NCBI GenBank assembly: GCA_036245525.1
Contig: BTPG01000007.1
Coordinates: 167,490,148-167,554,147, forward strand
DNA: 64,000 bases
DNA from: Semisulcospira habei
Lineage: Eukaryota; Mollusca; Gastropoda; Semisulcospiridae
Reading direction: 5' to 3'
Shown here: piece by piece, positions 32,693 to 44,600 of the stretch
Layout of the letters: every line of letters begins with the position of its first letter
Numbering within the stretch: position 1 is the first letter of the stretch
Notes under the pieces: model-generated
What the model was told of the DNA's origin: nothing
What the model saw: only the letters and a program-made list of their open reading frames with translations
Databases searched by the model: none
Position numbers and translations under genes: made by a program

Positions 32693-35600
32693 CTAAGAAA
32701 AAGAGAGACAAAATACAACACAATACCATACAACTGAACAAAACAGTGTAATTAGCTGACAGTAATGGTGCTTCAACATCTGAGTGAGATGTAAACACTT
32801 TTTAGGGAGGCCCCACACTAAGGAGTTAGGCTCATTGTATTTTTTAACAATTTCAAGATTAATTTTCATAACGGCATGACATCTCCCTTTTGGGATTAAG
32901 GAAGCATTTTGAAATTTAACTCCTTGACTTTACCTTGAAAAAAAAGCAATCCAACTGCACAAGACATAAATCTTAACCCATTCAGAGCTGACACACTACA
33001 GCAGGAGATGGATCGGCCATGATAACTCAAGGGTAGTGCCAGATTAGCTTGGCGCCTGTCGGCGCCAAGCTAATCTGGCACTACCCTTGAATTATCATGA
33101 TCCATCCATCTTCTGCAACAGGTGCATAGTCGTTAGATGATGCCTCCAAAATTTGGAAATACGTGCGTCAGGCTAAATGAGTTAATGAGCCCTCGCAGGA
33201 GGACCCAGGCCTCTTGCTGACCCCACTGTGTTCCTTGGACCTCTTGGGTTTTCTTGAGTGGAATTGACAAAGATTTCATAAACACAGTCTGTGTCAACTG
33301 GCTGTTAAGGGGTTAAAATGTGAATAATTTCCTGCAGCTTACCTGTGGAGTACAGAAAAGCAGACCATTCTTGCCATCCTGAACAATCGAGCTGTTGCCT
33401 GGTATATCGTGAGCCAAAACTGGCAGCCCCAGCTGCATGGCCTCCAGGATAGCCAATGACATGCCTTCACTCTGTGAGGAGTTGACCAATGCAAATGCCT
33501 GTTGCATGGCTGTGTGGGTGCTCTCAAAAGGCAGGCCTGGTATATGGACAACTCCTTGACATCTGAAGAACACAAAAGTTACTCAAAATGATCATTAACA
33601 GGAGAGTGGAAAGCACTTTTTTTCTGGATGGGCTACCTTGGTAACTACTTTTGTTTGAATCATGCATTGTACACTACCTTCCTTCTGTTTGGTGCATGAA
33701 AACAAGAAGCAGTCATAACGTCAGCTCATTCAGCCCCCACACACCACAGCAAGACATGCATCGAGTTAGTTAGTTATTTGGGTTTAACACCGAACAGGCC
33801 ATCTCACGGTGGAAGACATGGATCGAGCATGATGGCTAGTTCAAGGGTGGTGCCAGAATCGCTTGGCGCCCATAGGTGCCAAGCTATTCTGGCACCACCT
33901 TGAACTAGCTATCATTTTCGATCTGTCTCTAGAATTGTAATAGTCCTTCAGAGGGCAACTTCAAAATTTGGGGATTTCCGTCGTGAGGTAGAATGTGTTA
34001 ACAAACTGCAGCTGGAATAAATCTGAATCACATCAAAGCTTGAGAGTAGGTTGAGCCCCTCCATAGCAAGGAAAGACAGAAGGTGCATGTGCCACTTTAT
34101 CGTACGGACACCCACGAGGGAGAAAAGGGACAGTTTCGCTGGATCGTGGTGATCACTGCAGCATGCATCCTTAAAACAGTCATACTGTTAACACCAAATA
34201 GGATCCTCAAACTGTGGATGTACAGGAGGCAACTGCGTGCAAGTAAGAGGCATACATTCTCATGAGCCCCTGCTTCTGTGACTGCTGGGGCTCATGAGTA
34301 CATAATCCCTTCGCAAATGGAGCAGGCCAGGAATGTCTAAAGTTTCACCTGCTTCTGAATTCGGGATATACCTCTATTCAAATGACAAATCTGCCATCAA
34401 AACAAGTGTGCGAGCCTGCGTTTTTGGACCTACAGATTCAAACTGAAAGATTCAAAATCGTAGACCAGCGTACAGTTCATCCTTTGGCTGCCATTGGCAG
34501 TTTTTTGTCGTGCTTATTCCTTCAGAAAATCCATGAAAGTTAGAATACCATGCAATGTCAAACCAAGGCAAATCCTACCTCTTCAAAGCAGTCTTGAACT
34601 CTTCCTGGTAGTAATTCTGATCAGACTGAAAGATAGATAACTCTAGTCAGATAATATGTGTGCTGGTTTGTGATTTTGGACCTCACAGTGCACGAGTTGT
34701 ACGGTCCAAAATCACAGACCAGTACACAGTAGTTTACAAAACATCCTCATGGATAATTAACAAAATTATTCCAAACTAATTCTAGTACAACTGAAACAGT
34801 GTTGCACTTTTGACAGATGAATGCACACAAAAAAGAACACAAAACAGAAGTTTCATTTGAAAGCTGTGGCACAGAATAAGGTTTTCACTATACAAATTGT
34901 GAACAACATTCTAGTGTGCATGGAAACTAAGGTGACCACCCAAAGAACTATAAAAAGTGATCACCTTCCAGAGAGGCCTTAGTCACCTAACCCATATCAT
35001 ACTGAGGCTAAAAGCTTCCAATTTGTACACTGCCCTATGCAAGCTACATTATAGTACTTACAGATAAACATATAGACCAATGGCTTTAGTTCAAGGGTAG
35101 TGCCAGAATAGCTTGGCGCCTAGAGGTGCCAAGCTATTCTGGCACTACCCTTGAACTATTTTTTATTCAAACTTATATCACACACTGGTGTATTCCGAAT
35201 GATAAGGGCTAAGTAACAGAAAGAAGACCATGGGACAAAGACTGGGTAGTCTGCTTAGAAAGGTGTTCACCTAATACAGATGGCTGCTTTGATAGGTCTG
35301 ACCGTACCAATAACAGATATTGACTGGCTTTATTGTACATGTACATTAATTATTAACTCCATACAATGCCAGCCTCACTCTGATCATTTTTTTTCCAAAG
35401 TAGGCAACAGCTGATAAAAAACAGATACTGCTTTTGGGGCAGCAAATTGTATTTCTATTTTTATTATAATTACATTTATTATCATTATCAATAACAGCAG
35501 GGGTGATGAAAAAGGTTGCCACCAGACAAAAAGATCTGAAACTCCAAACTTGAAACCCCATACTGGTAGCCTGGCTGGCGACTGCACAATTTGGAGCTCA

Positions 35601-38600
35601 CTGGTGACCAGTATTTCATTTGACAGTTGACTTCAGTTTGCCTTCAACTTATAACTTTTGAATCTTGGTAGCCTGTCCGGCTATTTGAATGTTTAGGATT
35701 TCCATCACCCCTGTAATAGAATGAATAGTTAAGAACTCACCACTGGACCGATGATCACAAACAAAATTCTTGGATTCTCTTTGTGCCATTCTGGAGGAAA
35801 ATATAAACCACATTTTTAACGTCAGCCCTCATCTTTTACAGATGTTTTACTCCTCCATTGTCTCTAGTGTTCTAACTTTTGGCCTGATGTGCTGGGATGG
35901 TAATGTTTGCGCACAAGATCAGGACCATCTTAACAAAATTCAAATAATCAAGAAAGCGGGTGGATTGGTGGGTATGGTACAAGACACTCTGGACACACTG
36001 TACAACAGACGGACGATGAACAAACTTGACATCATTTTTGACGATGACACGCATCCACTCAGACAGGAAATCGACATGAATTGAACACAGCGGTAGACTA
36101 AGGGTTCCAAAAGCAAAACATCACGATATGCAAACTCCTTTGTTCCTAAAGCTATTTCCATGTGAAGAGCAGTGCGCTAGTCGAGAGTGAACAGATAGGA
36201 AAGTATCATCAGTTGGATGACTTTACCACTTGAACTGGCTGCTTGAATGACTGCAAGATAGGCTGTTAAATGCATGACAGTGTGTGTGTGTGTGCTTAGA
36301 TGGAAGTATAAGAGTTTTTATATAATTATTTTGCTAAAGTAGAAGAGTGTGATATAGTATTTTTGTTGTGACAGACGCAATGTGATACAATGTCTCTGCT
36401 CATTGAATATATTGACACTGTTTTGCCTGTTATCACTCACGCGTGTAATAAATCACTGTCTTCTGCAGTCTTTCTGTCTATCTCCAAGAGAGTTCTTGTC
36501 AAATCCTTTTTGAAAAAGCAGTCTCCTAATGCAAACAAACTAAAAAAATTACTGCCCAGTTCCAACCTGTCGTTTTTGTCCAAACTTCTGGAAAGAATTG
36601 TTTTTGCTCAAGTTTTAGATCATCTTAATACTCATAACCTTGCTTCCATGCAGTCAGCGTACCATTCACGCCACTCCACTGACAGCTCTCCTGAAGTTGA
36701 TGGATGACTTGCTATCTGCACTTGACCAGGGTCATTTTTCTGTACTTTCCTTTTAAAGTTATTTTCCCCAGGATCAAGCATCTCAACACAGTCAGAAAAT
36801 GGTCTGCAACAGATTCTGCTGACAGTATGTTTTTTTTTTGGTCCTTTGTGTACTATCTTAGAGCTTTATGGTGTAAATACAATGCCAAATGTCAAAATCT
36901 ATCGTTTGGAGGGTGTATTGGTTTTTGTACCCGAGTCGCGGATTTATCGTCTGCATTGGCCTTGTTTTGAATTAATATGCATATTTGTGAGCCTTCGTCA
37001 CAAAACAGAACCCGGCCAACTATCAGTGTATCGCAATACTGCAGGTCATGAGATCATCAGTGTGGTCTACACACGTGCCAGTGTACACGTGTACTGATGT
37101 TTTCTGGCATCCCTTTGACGTAATTTTTCACAAGAAAAGTAGAATAAACTATGCTGTCAAAATCACAATGTGTGTTCCGCTTAACCGGCTAGTATTTACT
37201 AGTAACAATTGTGACGAGGGCGTGGCTTATTTCAGTGACTCGCAACTGAAACCGGCGAGCCTGCGTCCACAGTGCCTGGCCTAGTTTTACCTTTGATCCT
37301 TTACCCCTTGGAAACACGCAACGCATTCCATCATTGAAACAGAATATTGGTATTTATACCCACTTTCTGAACGTAACTATATGATAAAACAGGTTTAAAA
37401 TCTTGTGAAATCAGTAAGAGATAAATTCTACTGAAGATCATGAATTCTGAAAATCACTAGCGCTCGCAGAACTATAGGAAGATCGACAAAGACCGTAGAT
37501 TACTTACTGATTCAGCAGGAAAGGGATAAATTCTAGATGGGCGGTCAAGCCATGCTCTTGCTTTACCCGTTGCCACATCTATTGTCCCTTGTCCGATGTC
37601 AGTTCTACTTAGGGGTATCTTGTCTCTCTTCCTCTTTCTTTTCTTCAATTCGGAGTCTGTCATTGTCGGCGCGAGTCGATGATACTTTCTTGTTTTCTTC
37701 GCTGGTTCATCCGCCATCTTTTCTCCGATTGGTTATAATTATGCAGTTGACCAAAGGTTGTATAGAATAGTTATGATGTTAGCTATCATCGCCTATCAGA
37801 AGCAATCTTTTCATGGCGTTCAGTCACAAGATTCCGGTGGGCCTCTTTTCGCTTTGAATTGATGAAAGAAAGCATTTGGTGGGACAATAGGGTGGTCACT
37901 GTCAAAGTGGGTACGTATACTGAATCCCAGTAAAAGCTTTTTGCGAACTGAAGCCTATATAATAACGGTATTATTATTATTTTTATTTATTATTATTAAA
38001 AAAGGTCAGGCGTGCCCCTTTAAGTGCGTTCGACACGATTGATCACAAAGTCCTTCTTCAGCATCTTCAGTTAGTTTTTGGTATTACTGGTCATGCTGTC
38101 TTATGGCTAGAGTCATACTTAAAAGACAGATCTCAGGCAGACTGTTACTGTGGGTGGATTTGAGTCTAACCCATGCACCTTGTATTTCGGTGTTCCCACA
38201 AGGCTTGGTCCTTGGACTGCTACTTTTTGTAATGTACACACAACCACTGTCCGATGTTATAAATCATTCTGTATCTCACGCCTCTTATGCTGATGACACC
38301 CAGTTGCATGATCACAGTCTGCCAAGAGAAGCTTGTACTGTAGTTAAGCATTTAGAAGCCTGTATATCTGATGTGAAGTCATGGATGTCAGTTAACAAGC
38401 TGAAGCTGAACGATGGTAAAACAGAGGCTGTCCTTCTAGCTTTCCCACGTTGTTCATTTACTGAGCCACTCCTGACCTCCCTGCAAGTTGACAGTACTAA
38501 CATTATTTTCACATCCACTGCCAAAAGCCTAGGTGTAACCATAGACTCTGCTCTGTCAATGAACTACCATATCCTTAATGTCTGTAGGGCTGCATACTTT

Positions 38601-41600
38601 GAACTGCCCCGTATTAGCTCTGTTCGCCAGTATCTTTCCACATTGCTGTTTTCGTTTGTCCAGGCTAGACTATGGTAATGCCTTGCTTACTTATTGTCCT
38701 CAGTACCTCACAAAACTACAAAAAGTCCAGAATGCTGTTGCTCGCCTTGTGCCCATAAGACAGACCACGTAATGCCCCTTCAGCAACTCTATTGGTTGTC
38801 TGTCCCCGCTAGGATACAGTATAAAATTCTCTCACCGACATACACAGCTCTCTTTGACTGTGGACCTGCCTATCTCTCTATCTGTTTCACATTTACACTC
38901 CATCTAGACAGCTACGATCTTCATCTGACACCCGCACTCTTTGTGTTCCCTCCACCAAAACCAAGTCCTTTGGGCACCGCTGTTTCTCGTACCAGAGTCC
39001 TCTGCTATGGAACAACCTCCCACAGTGCAGTCATTCGTTTAAAAGCTCACTCAAAACGTATCATTTTAAGTCTGCCTACTGATAACTTGTTCGTGTTTGT
39101 GTGTGTGTGTGTGTTTGTGTGTGCGAGTGATCATGTATGTGCACATACATAACCAGTGTTTTTGTGACCGTTTGCTTTTGTTATTTTGTTAATATTTATT
39201 TATTTGTATATTTATGTTTGCATTATGTTTAAAAAATATAATTGTGAAGCACCTACAGCTTCATCACAAAGTTAGGCACTATACAAATACCCATCATTAT
39301 TATTATCATACACTTACATGTGATAGGCGGTATGTGCATTGTCTTAAGGCGAGCTTGGACACTTCAGCACAATTTTGTTGTTGTTTATGGACATAATTAT
39401 GCTTTATTGTAATCATTAGAATCAGTATTTGTCTCTCCTACTCCTGATCATTTAGTCAGGTATGCTCACCGTTGCCATGGCAACGAGCACTAAGTGACTA
39501 TTACACCTGGTTGCTAAGGAAGCAACTTTCAGCTACAGTTGATGCTTCTAAAAAGCCAAATTTTGTCAAAATATTAACTGATATCATCTTTACAGCTTGT
39601 CAATGTTAATTCTGAATATCTTTCCTGGTTTTGAAGAATTTTTTTGTTTATATGCATGTTCTGGTTTTGGTCAGTTTTTAAAGTACATTCACCAAGGGAA
39701 GCTATTCATACCTGCTAAAAAATTCAAAAATAGGCTCTGACAAGTTGCAACTAATCTAATTTTCAAATCACTTGTAAAATTTGAGACTGGTCTGATGGCC
39801 AGATTTTGAGAATTTTGCTTCCGCAGTATGTACCACCTCCCCAAATTACGATTTTGAGAAAACAGCAAAAATAAGTTTTAGCAAGGTGCTGTTTTTTCGC
39901 CATCATACATAGCTCTAACATGTCACCTGAAATCGTTGACTTAGGATGTTTTTCACATTATAAAACATTCATGCAGTGCAGACAGGCAAACTTTCCAGAA
40001 AACCAGTGTGTACTATGACCTTCCCACGATGCTTTAGTTTTGCATGCTGAGTGTGTATTGCTTGTTTACTCAGCCTGCACACTTATTGTGTCCAATTTGT
40101 TTAATAAGCACTAATGTCACAACTGCTTGGTGACAGTAAACCATTTTAACAACATTCTAAATTGCTAAATCACCAAGCAAAACCAGGCAGATTAGTTATT
40201 GTGAATCAACATTACCTTGTGTTGACATAACGATGCACTATTGAAGCACCCCAGTGCCTGTTTGTTTTCCATTGTATTGTGCTTCAACTAAACAACTGGT
40301 ATTCAGACTGAATGTTTGGCAGAAGATTGGTACAGTAATTGGCAATATTTGTCAGGGTCTATACTCACAACCATAGCTTGCTAAATTAGATGTAATTGCA
40401 CTGGTCAAAGTGTGGCTTCATGGCGAAAACCAATCTGTCGGGGCAGTTTTGTCGTATGAGTGAGTATCTTTGTGTCTTTACTGTGGCAGTAGATGAGGCT
40501 GGGCTCTCACCACAGGAAAAATTTTTTTTCCTACCAGTGTTCAACATTCCTAAAAGTCGGAAGGGTAAGCCAAGGGTAAAATATACATGAACACAGTCAT
40601 ACATGTTTACATTTATGGCTTTTTTGAGTTTCAGCATATATACACATTATCCGTGCAGTTTACACAAATTGTTAATACTAAAATATATTCAGTTGAAGAT
40701 GGAAAAATGGTTTAGAAGCCTGCCAGCTTTGAGGAGTAGTGCTGTTCCTAAAGCATCAGAAGCTGCAATCTAGTTTGTTACATGCCCTTGCACTGTGTAT
40801 TTTTTTGTGCATGATGTACATTGATATTTTTATGATGGAAAATTATATAATTATGTGTTTGCTTGTGCATCTGATGTTGGACTATCATTCCTGCAAACAC
40901 GAGTTTTGGGTAAAATTTATGAGGGACGTGGTACAGTCTAAATCCTAATCCTAACACTTTCTCATTACGAATGGACCTGTGCACATTGTACATTATCGTT
41001 ATCAAGCACATCTGAGTCACCTTGCGCTGGCAGATTCCTTTCACGTTTGCATACGTTTTGTCAGTGATCAGAGTGTCTCACAATGAATTTACCGATGGTT
41101 TCTGATTTGGCTGAAATATGAATTTTTCTCTAAAATGTATCTTTTCGAAAAATACTTACCGACGGCATTACTACTAGGGGTCTCTTCGCTTAGCTCAACC
41201 AGGTCAGGCCGTGAGCATATCATGCTCCGGTTGTGGTTAGGTGGATTACGTTGTGTACCGTGGACACTTGGATTTATGTGCATTGTGTTGTGCTTGGATT
41301 ACCTACGTGTTCTGTGGATTATGTAGTGTTGGTTTTTTTCTGTGGGATTATTGGTTTGAGTCATGATAAGGTAAAGTAGCGGTGACTGCCTCTAACCGGT
41401 TTCGACAGGTCGGTGGTGGCAACCGGGTGGTGATGTATGCAAGCCGACCGGGAGCGCGGTCCCTCTGCAGAGGCTCCCCGCTTCTCGCCGGTCTTCTTCT
41501 GTCCTTTGTTACACTGCTTAGGTACAGACCTGCACCACGTGTGGCGCCTTCCAGTGGCTTAGGACGGCCATGATGTCTGCCTACCATGCTCGTGCTGCTC

Positions 41601-44600
41601 CTTCGATCAGACAGGCGACAGTGCGTGACGTGGAAGGAAGAGAGATGGTCGCAGCTGGGGGCGTTTTACCGGAGTGATAAACCGGCACCTTGCACACAGT
41701 TGACGAACAAAGCAGCATTGACGACAATGAAGGGAAAGGCAGTATCATACTGGTCGGTGCCCTGGGCAGCGCTGCCCCGTCTTGAGCGAATGAATGAGCC
41801 TAGCAGCAGCAAAGGACCGGGGCTTGCCCCCCATTCAGACCCGGCACCAAGAGCTCCACCCCGCCTCGTAGAGGCCCGGGGACATGCTCGACCGCCAGTG
41901 ATGGGGTTCGCCCCAAGGCACGTGTCGGCATATGGAAGCTCGGTCCCCCCCGCAATAAAGATGTTGGGCCAGATTATCATCCCCCAGGTGAGAGACAGAG
42001 AGAGCGCCCAAGCGGGGGACCCCCTCCCCCCCCTGAGAGGCAAGTGCCCGCCAGCCTTAGGCCGGACCAGCGCCGTCACCGGGCCACGTCTACAACGCAC
42101 CTCTCAGGAAGGGACAGGAAAAGATAACCACAGAACGCACACAAGAGCACCACCACGCCTCGTAGAGGCCCCAGATATGCAAGGACGCTCAGTCACTACG
42201 GGATTCGTCCCCAAGGTATGGGTCTGCATGGAGCTCAGGCATCTCGCAGTAAATGGAGGGCGAGAAATTCAGTCATGTGAGACACAGAACGCACGGAAGA
42301 AATCCACCCTGCCTTGTAGAGGCCCGGGACATGCTCGAACGCCAGTGATGGGGTTCGCCCCTAGGCTGTGTCAGCATATGGAGTGCGGTTCCCCCGCAGT
42401 GAAGGTGGAAGACGAGATATGAGTCTCAGACAAGCAAGCTTTAGGACCGGAGACCTCCCTCGAGGACAGTCGTGCGGTCAACCAAACCAACTATGGGGAT
42501 GTACTTCCCCATCGTGTTGGACTGAGAAATGTTTTGGAGACCGAAGCTGTCCATAGGAGGACTGACATTCGGTCATTAGAGCCAGCCGGCGGGAGGTGCT
42601 TCGCCGTCGCGATTGAACCACCAGGACACCTCCCCCATGCCGTCGTAATGATTTTGAGAAAATAAATTCAAATGTAAGAACAGGCGAAAGACATGAGATT
42701 CCCTGAATCTAAATAGTTTAGATCTACAGTGTTCTACTGAGCGCTGAATGCAGAATTCCTTATTTCTATGAATACACACATCTGCTCCAAGCTCAGGTAG
42801 TTCACAAGCAAATCAAGAAAATCTTCAACCTCGCCCTTTGTATCTTTGATTTTTGCATTTGCAGATGATATTTGTGCCTATTCTGGACACAGGCAGTTAC
42901 GTTTTCCTGTATATTACGATTATACAAGTTCTTCAGTCTCAATCTGTCTGTCATGTTGCCTGGATTCCTCTGCAGATTTGTCTAAACAATGCGTTTTAGC
43001 CTGCAACCTGTCAAAAGACTTACCTACAAGGTGCGCGTTGTATAATAATAATACATGGTATTTATATGGCGCATTTCTCATATTTATAATATAACTCAAT
43101 GCGCAGGTGAAAACGACACAGACACACACACACACACAGAGTCTGCAAGGGGGGGGGGGGGGGGGGGGGTGTACAGAAATACCGTAGAGATTACATGAAA
43201 GTCTGCGAGAAAAAGTAAGTTTTTAACTTTGCTTTGAACTGCGTAACTGGGTGGAGGCATTTCTCAGCTCAGTCTGTAAGGAATTCCTGATTAAAGGAGC
43301 AATACATCTGAAAGAGCATTCATCGGCAGATTTGAGATGGAACTTTGAGAAGTTTCTCTCCCGATGAACGCAGTGAGCGAGAGGGTTGGTAAGTAACTAA
43401 AACTGGAGGAAAGGCATGACAGAAGACTGCCATCAAAGTGGTGGTATGCAGGGGTCACTATCTTAAACTTTATGCGGGTTTGGATTGGAAGCCAGTAAAG
43501 GTCTTTCAGTATAGGGGTTACATGATCTCGTTTTAGCCTGCGCTTCACAAGCCTTGCAGCATTATTTTCAACTTGCTGAAGGCGGTTAATCTGCTCAGAT
43601 AGAAGACCAAAAAGCAGAGAATTGCAGTAGTCAAGATGGCTTGTGGCTATAGCATTCACTAACTTTGCAGTGGCGGATTCAAAAATACTGTGTCGGACAG
43701 AGGCAATGCGTCTCAGAGAGTATGAAGCACCACGACAGATTTCACGGATGTGATCCTGCATCCGACGCGAAGTTAGCCAACAAGCTCGGAAATACATTTG
43801 AACCTATCAGAGATACACATTCATGTGAAGTCACTATTCAAAATCGTCATAAGACCAAATTTGGAAGTTATTGACAAATTCCTCGGTTTGATGCAGGCAG
43901 TATTTTTGCTGTTGATTGTTCGTTTAGGCATGGGTGAAGGACAAATTACAGCAAGGGAGAGAAGCGGCTTTCAAACGACATAACTTTTTTCTATCCGGAA
44001 CAAAAAATGTGTGCTTAGACCAGCTTTGAAAGTAGGTAAAGTGCACATATTTTGAGCGAACAAAAATATGTAAACAAACTCCAAGTACTTTGTTTATTTA
44101 ACATTTACATGTGTTGTAGGAAAACAAAGTGTGTTTTTGCAGAGAGGACGCTCCAAACTTGTAGAAAATCGAGAAAACCCAAAACAACAAAAGTGACAGA
44201 TTTTTCACATTGTAAGTATCTTAGCTCGCCTTAATTTGTATCTTTTTAATCGGCAGACAAATAATTTCCCCATGAGAGATGAATGAAGTATTATTGTATT
44301 GTATCATATTGTATTGTATTATTAACAATCGGTATCAGAAAAGGCTCAAATACAGCCGATTGCAAAAACTCTTACATGTCTATTTGATTCAACGACATTT
44401 TATCTCTTTAGGAGACAAAATCTCATTGAATCAAACAGAACATCATTTTTCAAACAATCTATCATGCAACACAAGTCATGTCATATTTTAGTTGAATTTA
44501 TTATAACACAAGAAACTGCAATGAATGTTATGAGCTAACGAATATGTTATGAGCTAACGAATATGGATACTGTACCTGATATTGTGTCCATAATAAAGAC

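Larger units (their letters stand above)
36388..39300 (+). mobile_element. L2-like LINE, 5'-truncated and interrupted
   Basis: Part 1 (36388-36757) has [20 protein letters not shown] and [12 protein letters not shown]. Part 2 (38012-39300) resumes with [16 protein letters not shown], a VFPQGLVLG box, the catalytic SYADDTQL (38282-38305), [10 protein letters not shown] and VQNAVARLV with frame changes. The 3' end has TTGTGAAGCACCTACAG and ATACAAATACCCATCATTATT, the stem and tail style of L2 elements. The two parts are contiguous in the family, so 36757-38011 is a later insertion. Several stops make it a dead copy. Confidence 0.75.

Noticed and set aside
35770..36084. 104-codon plus-strand frame starting at 35770 as a gene
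   Set aside because: Its first codons are antisense to GLT1D1-like exon 7; the real content starts at 35821 and is a LINE fragment.
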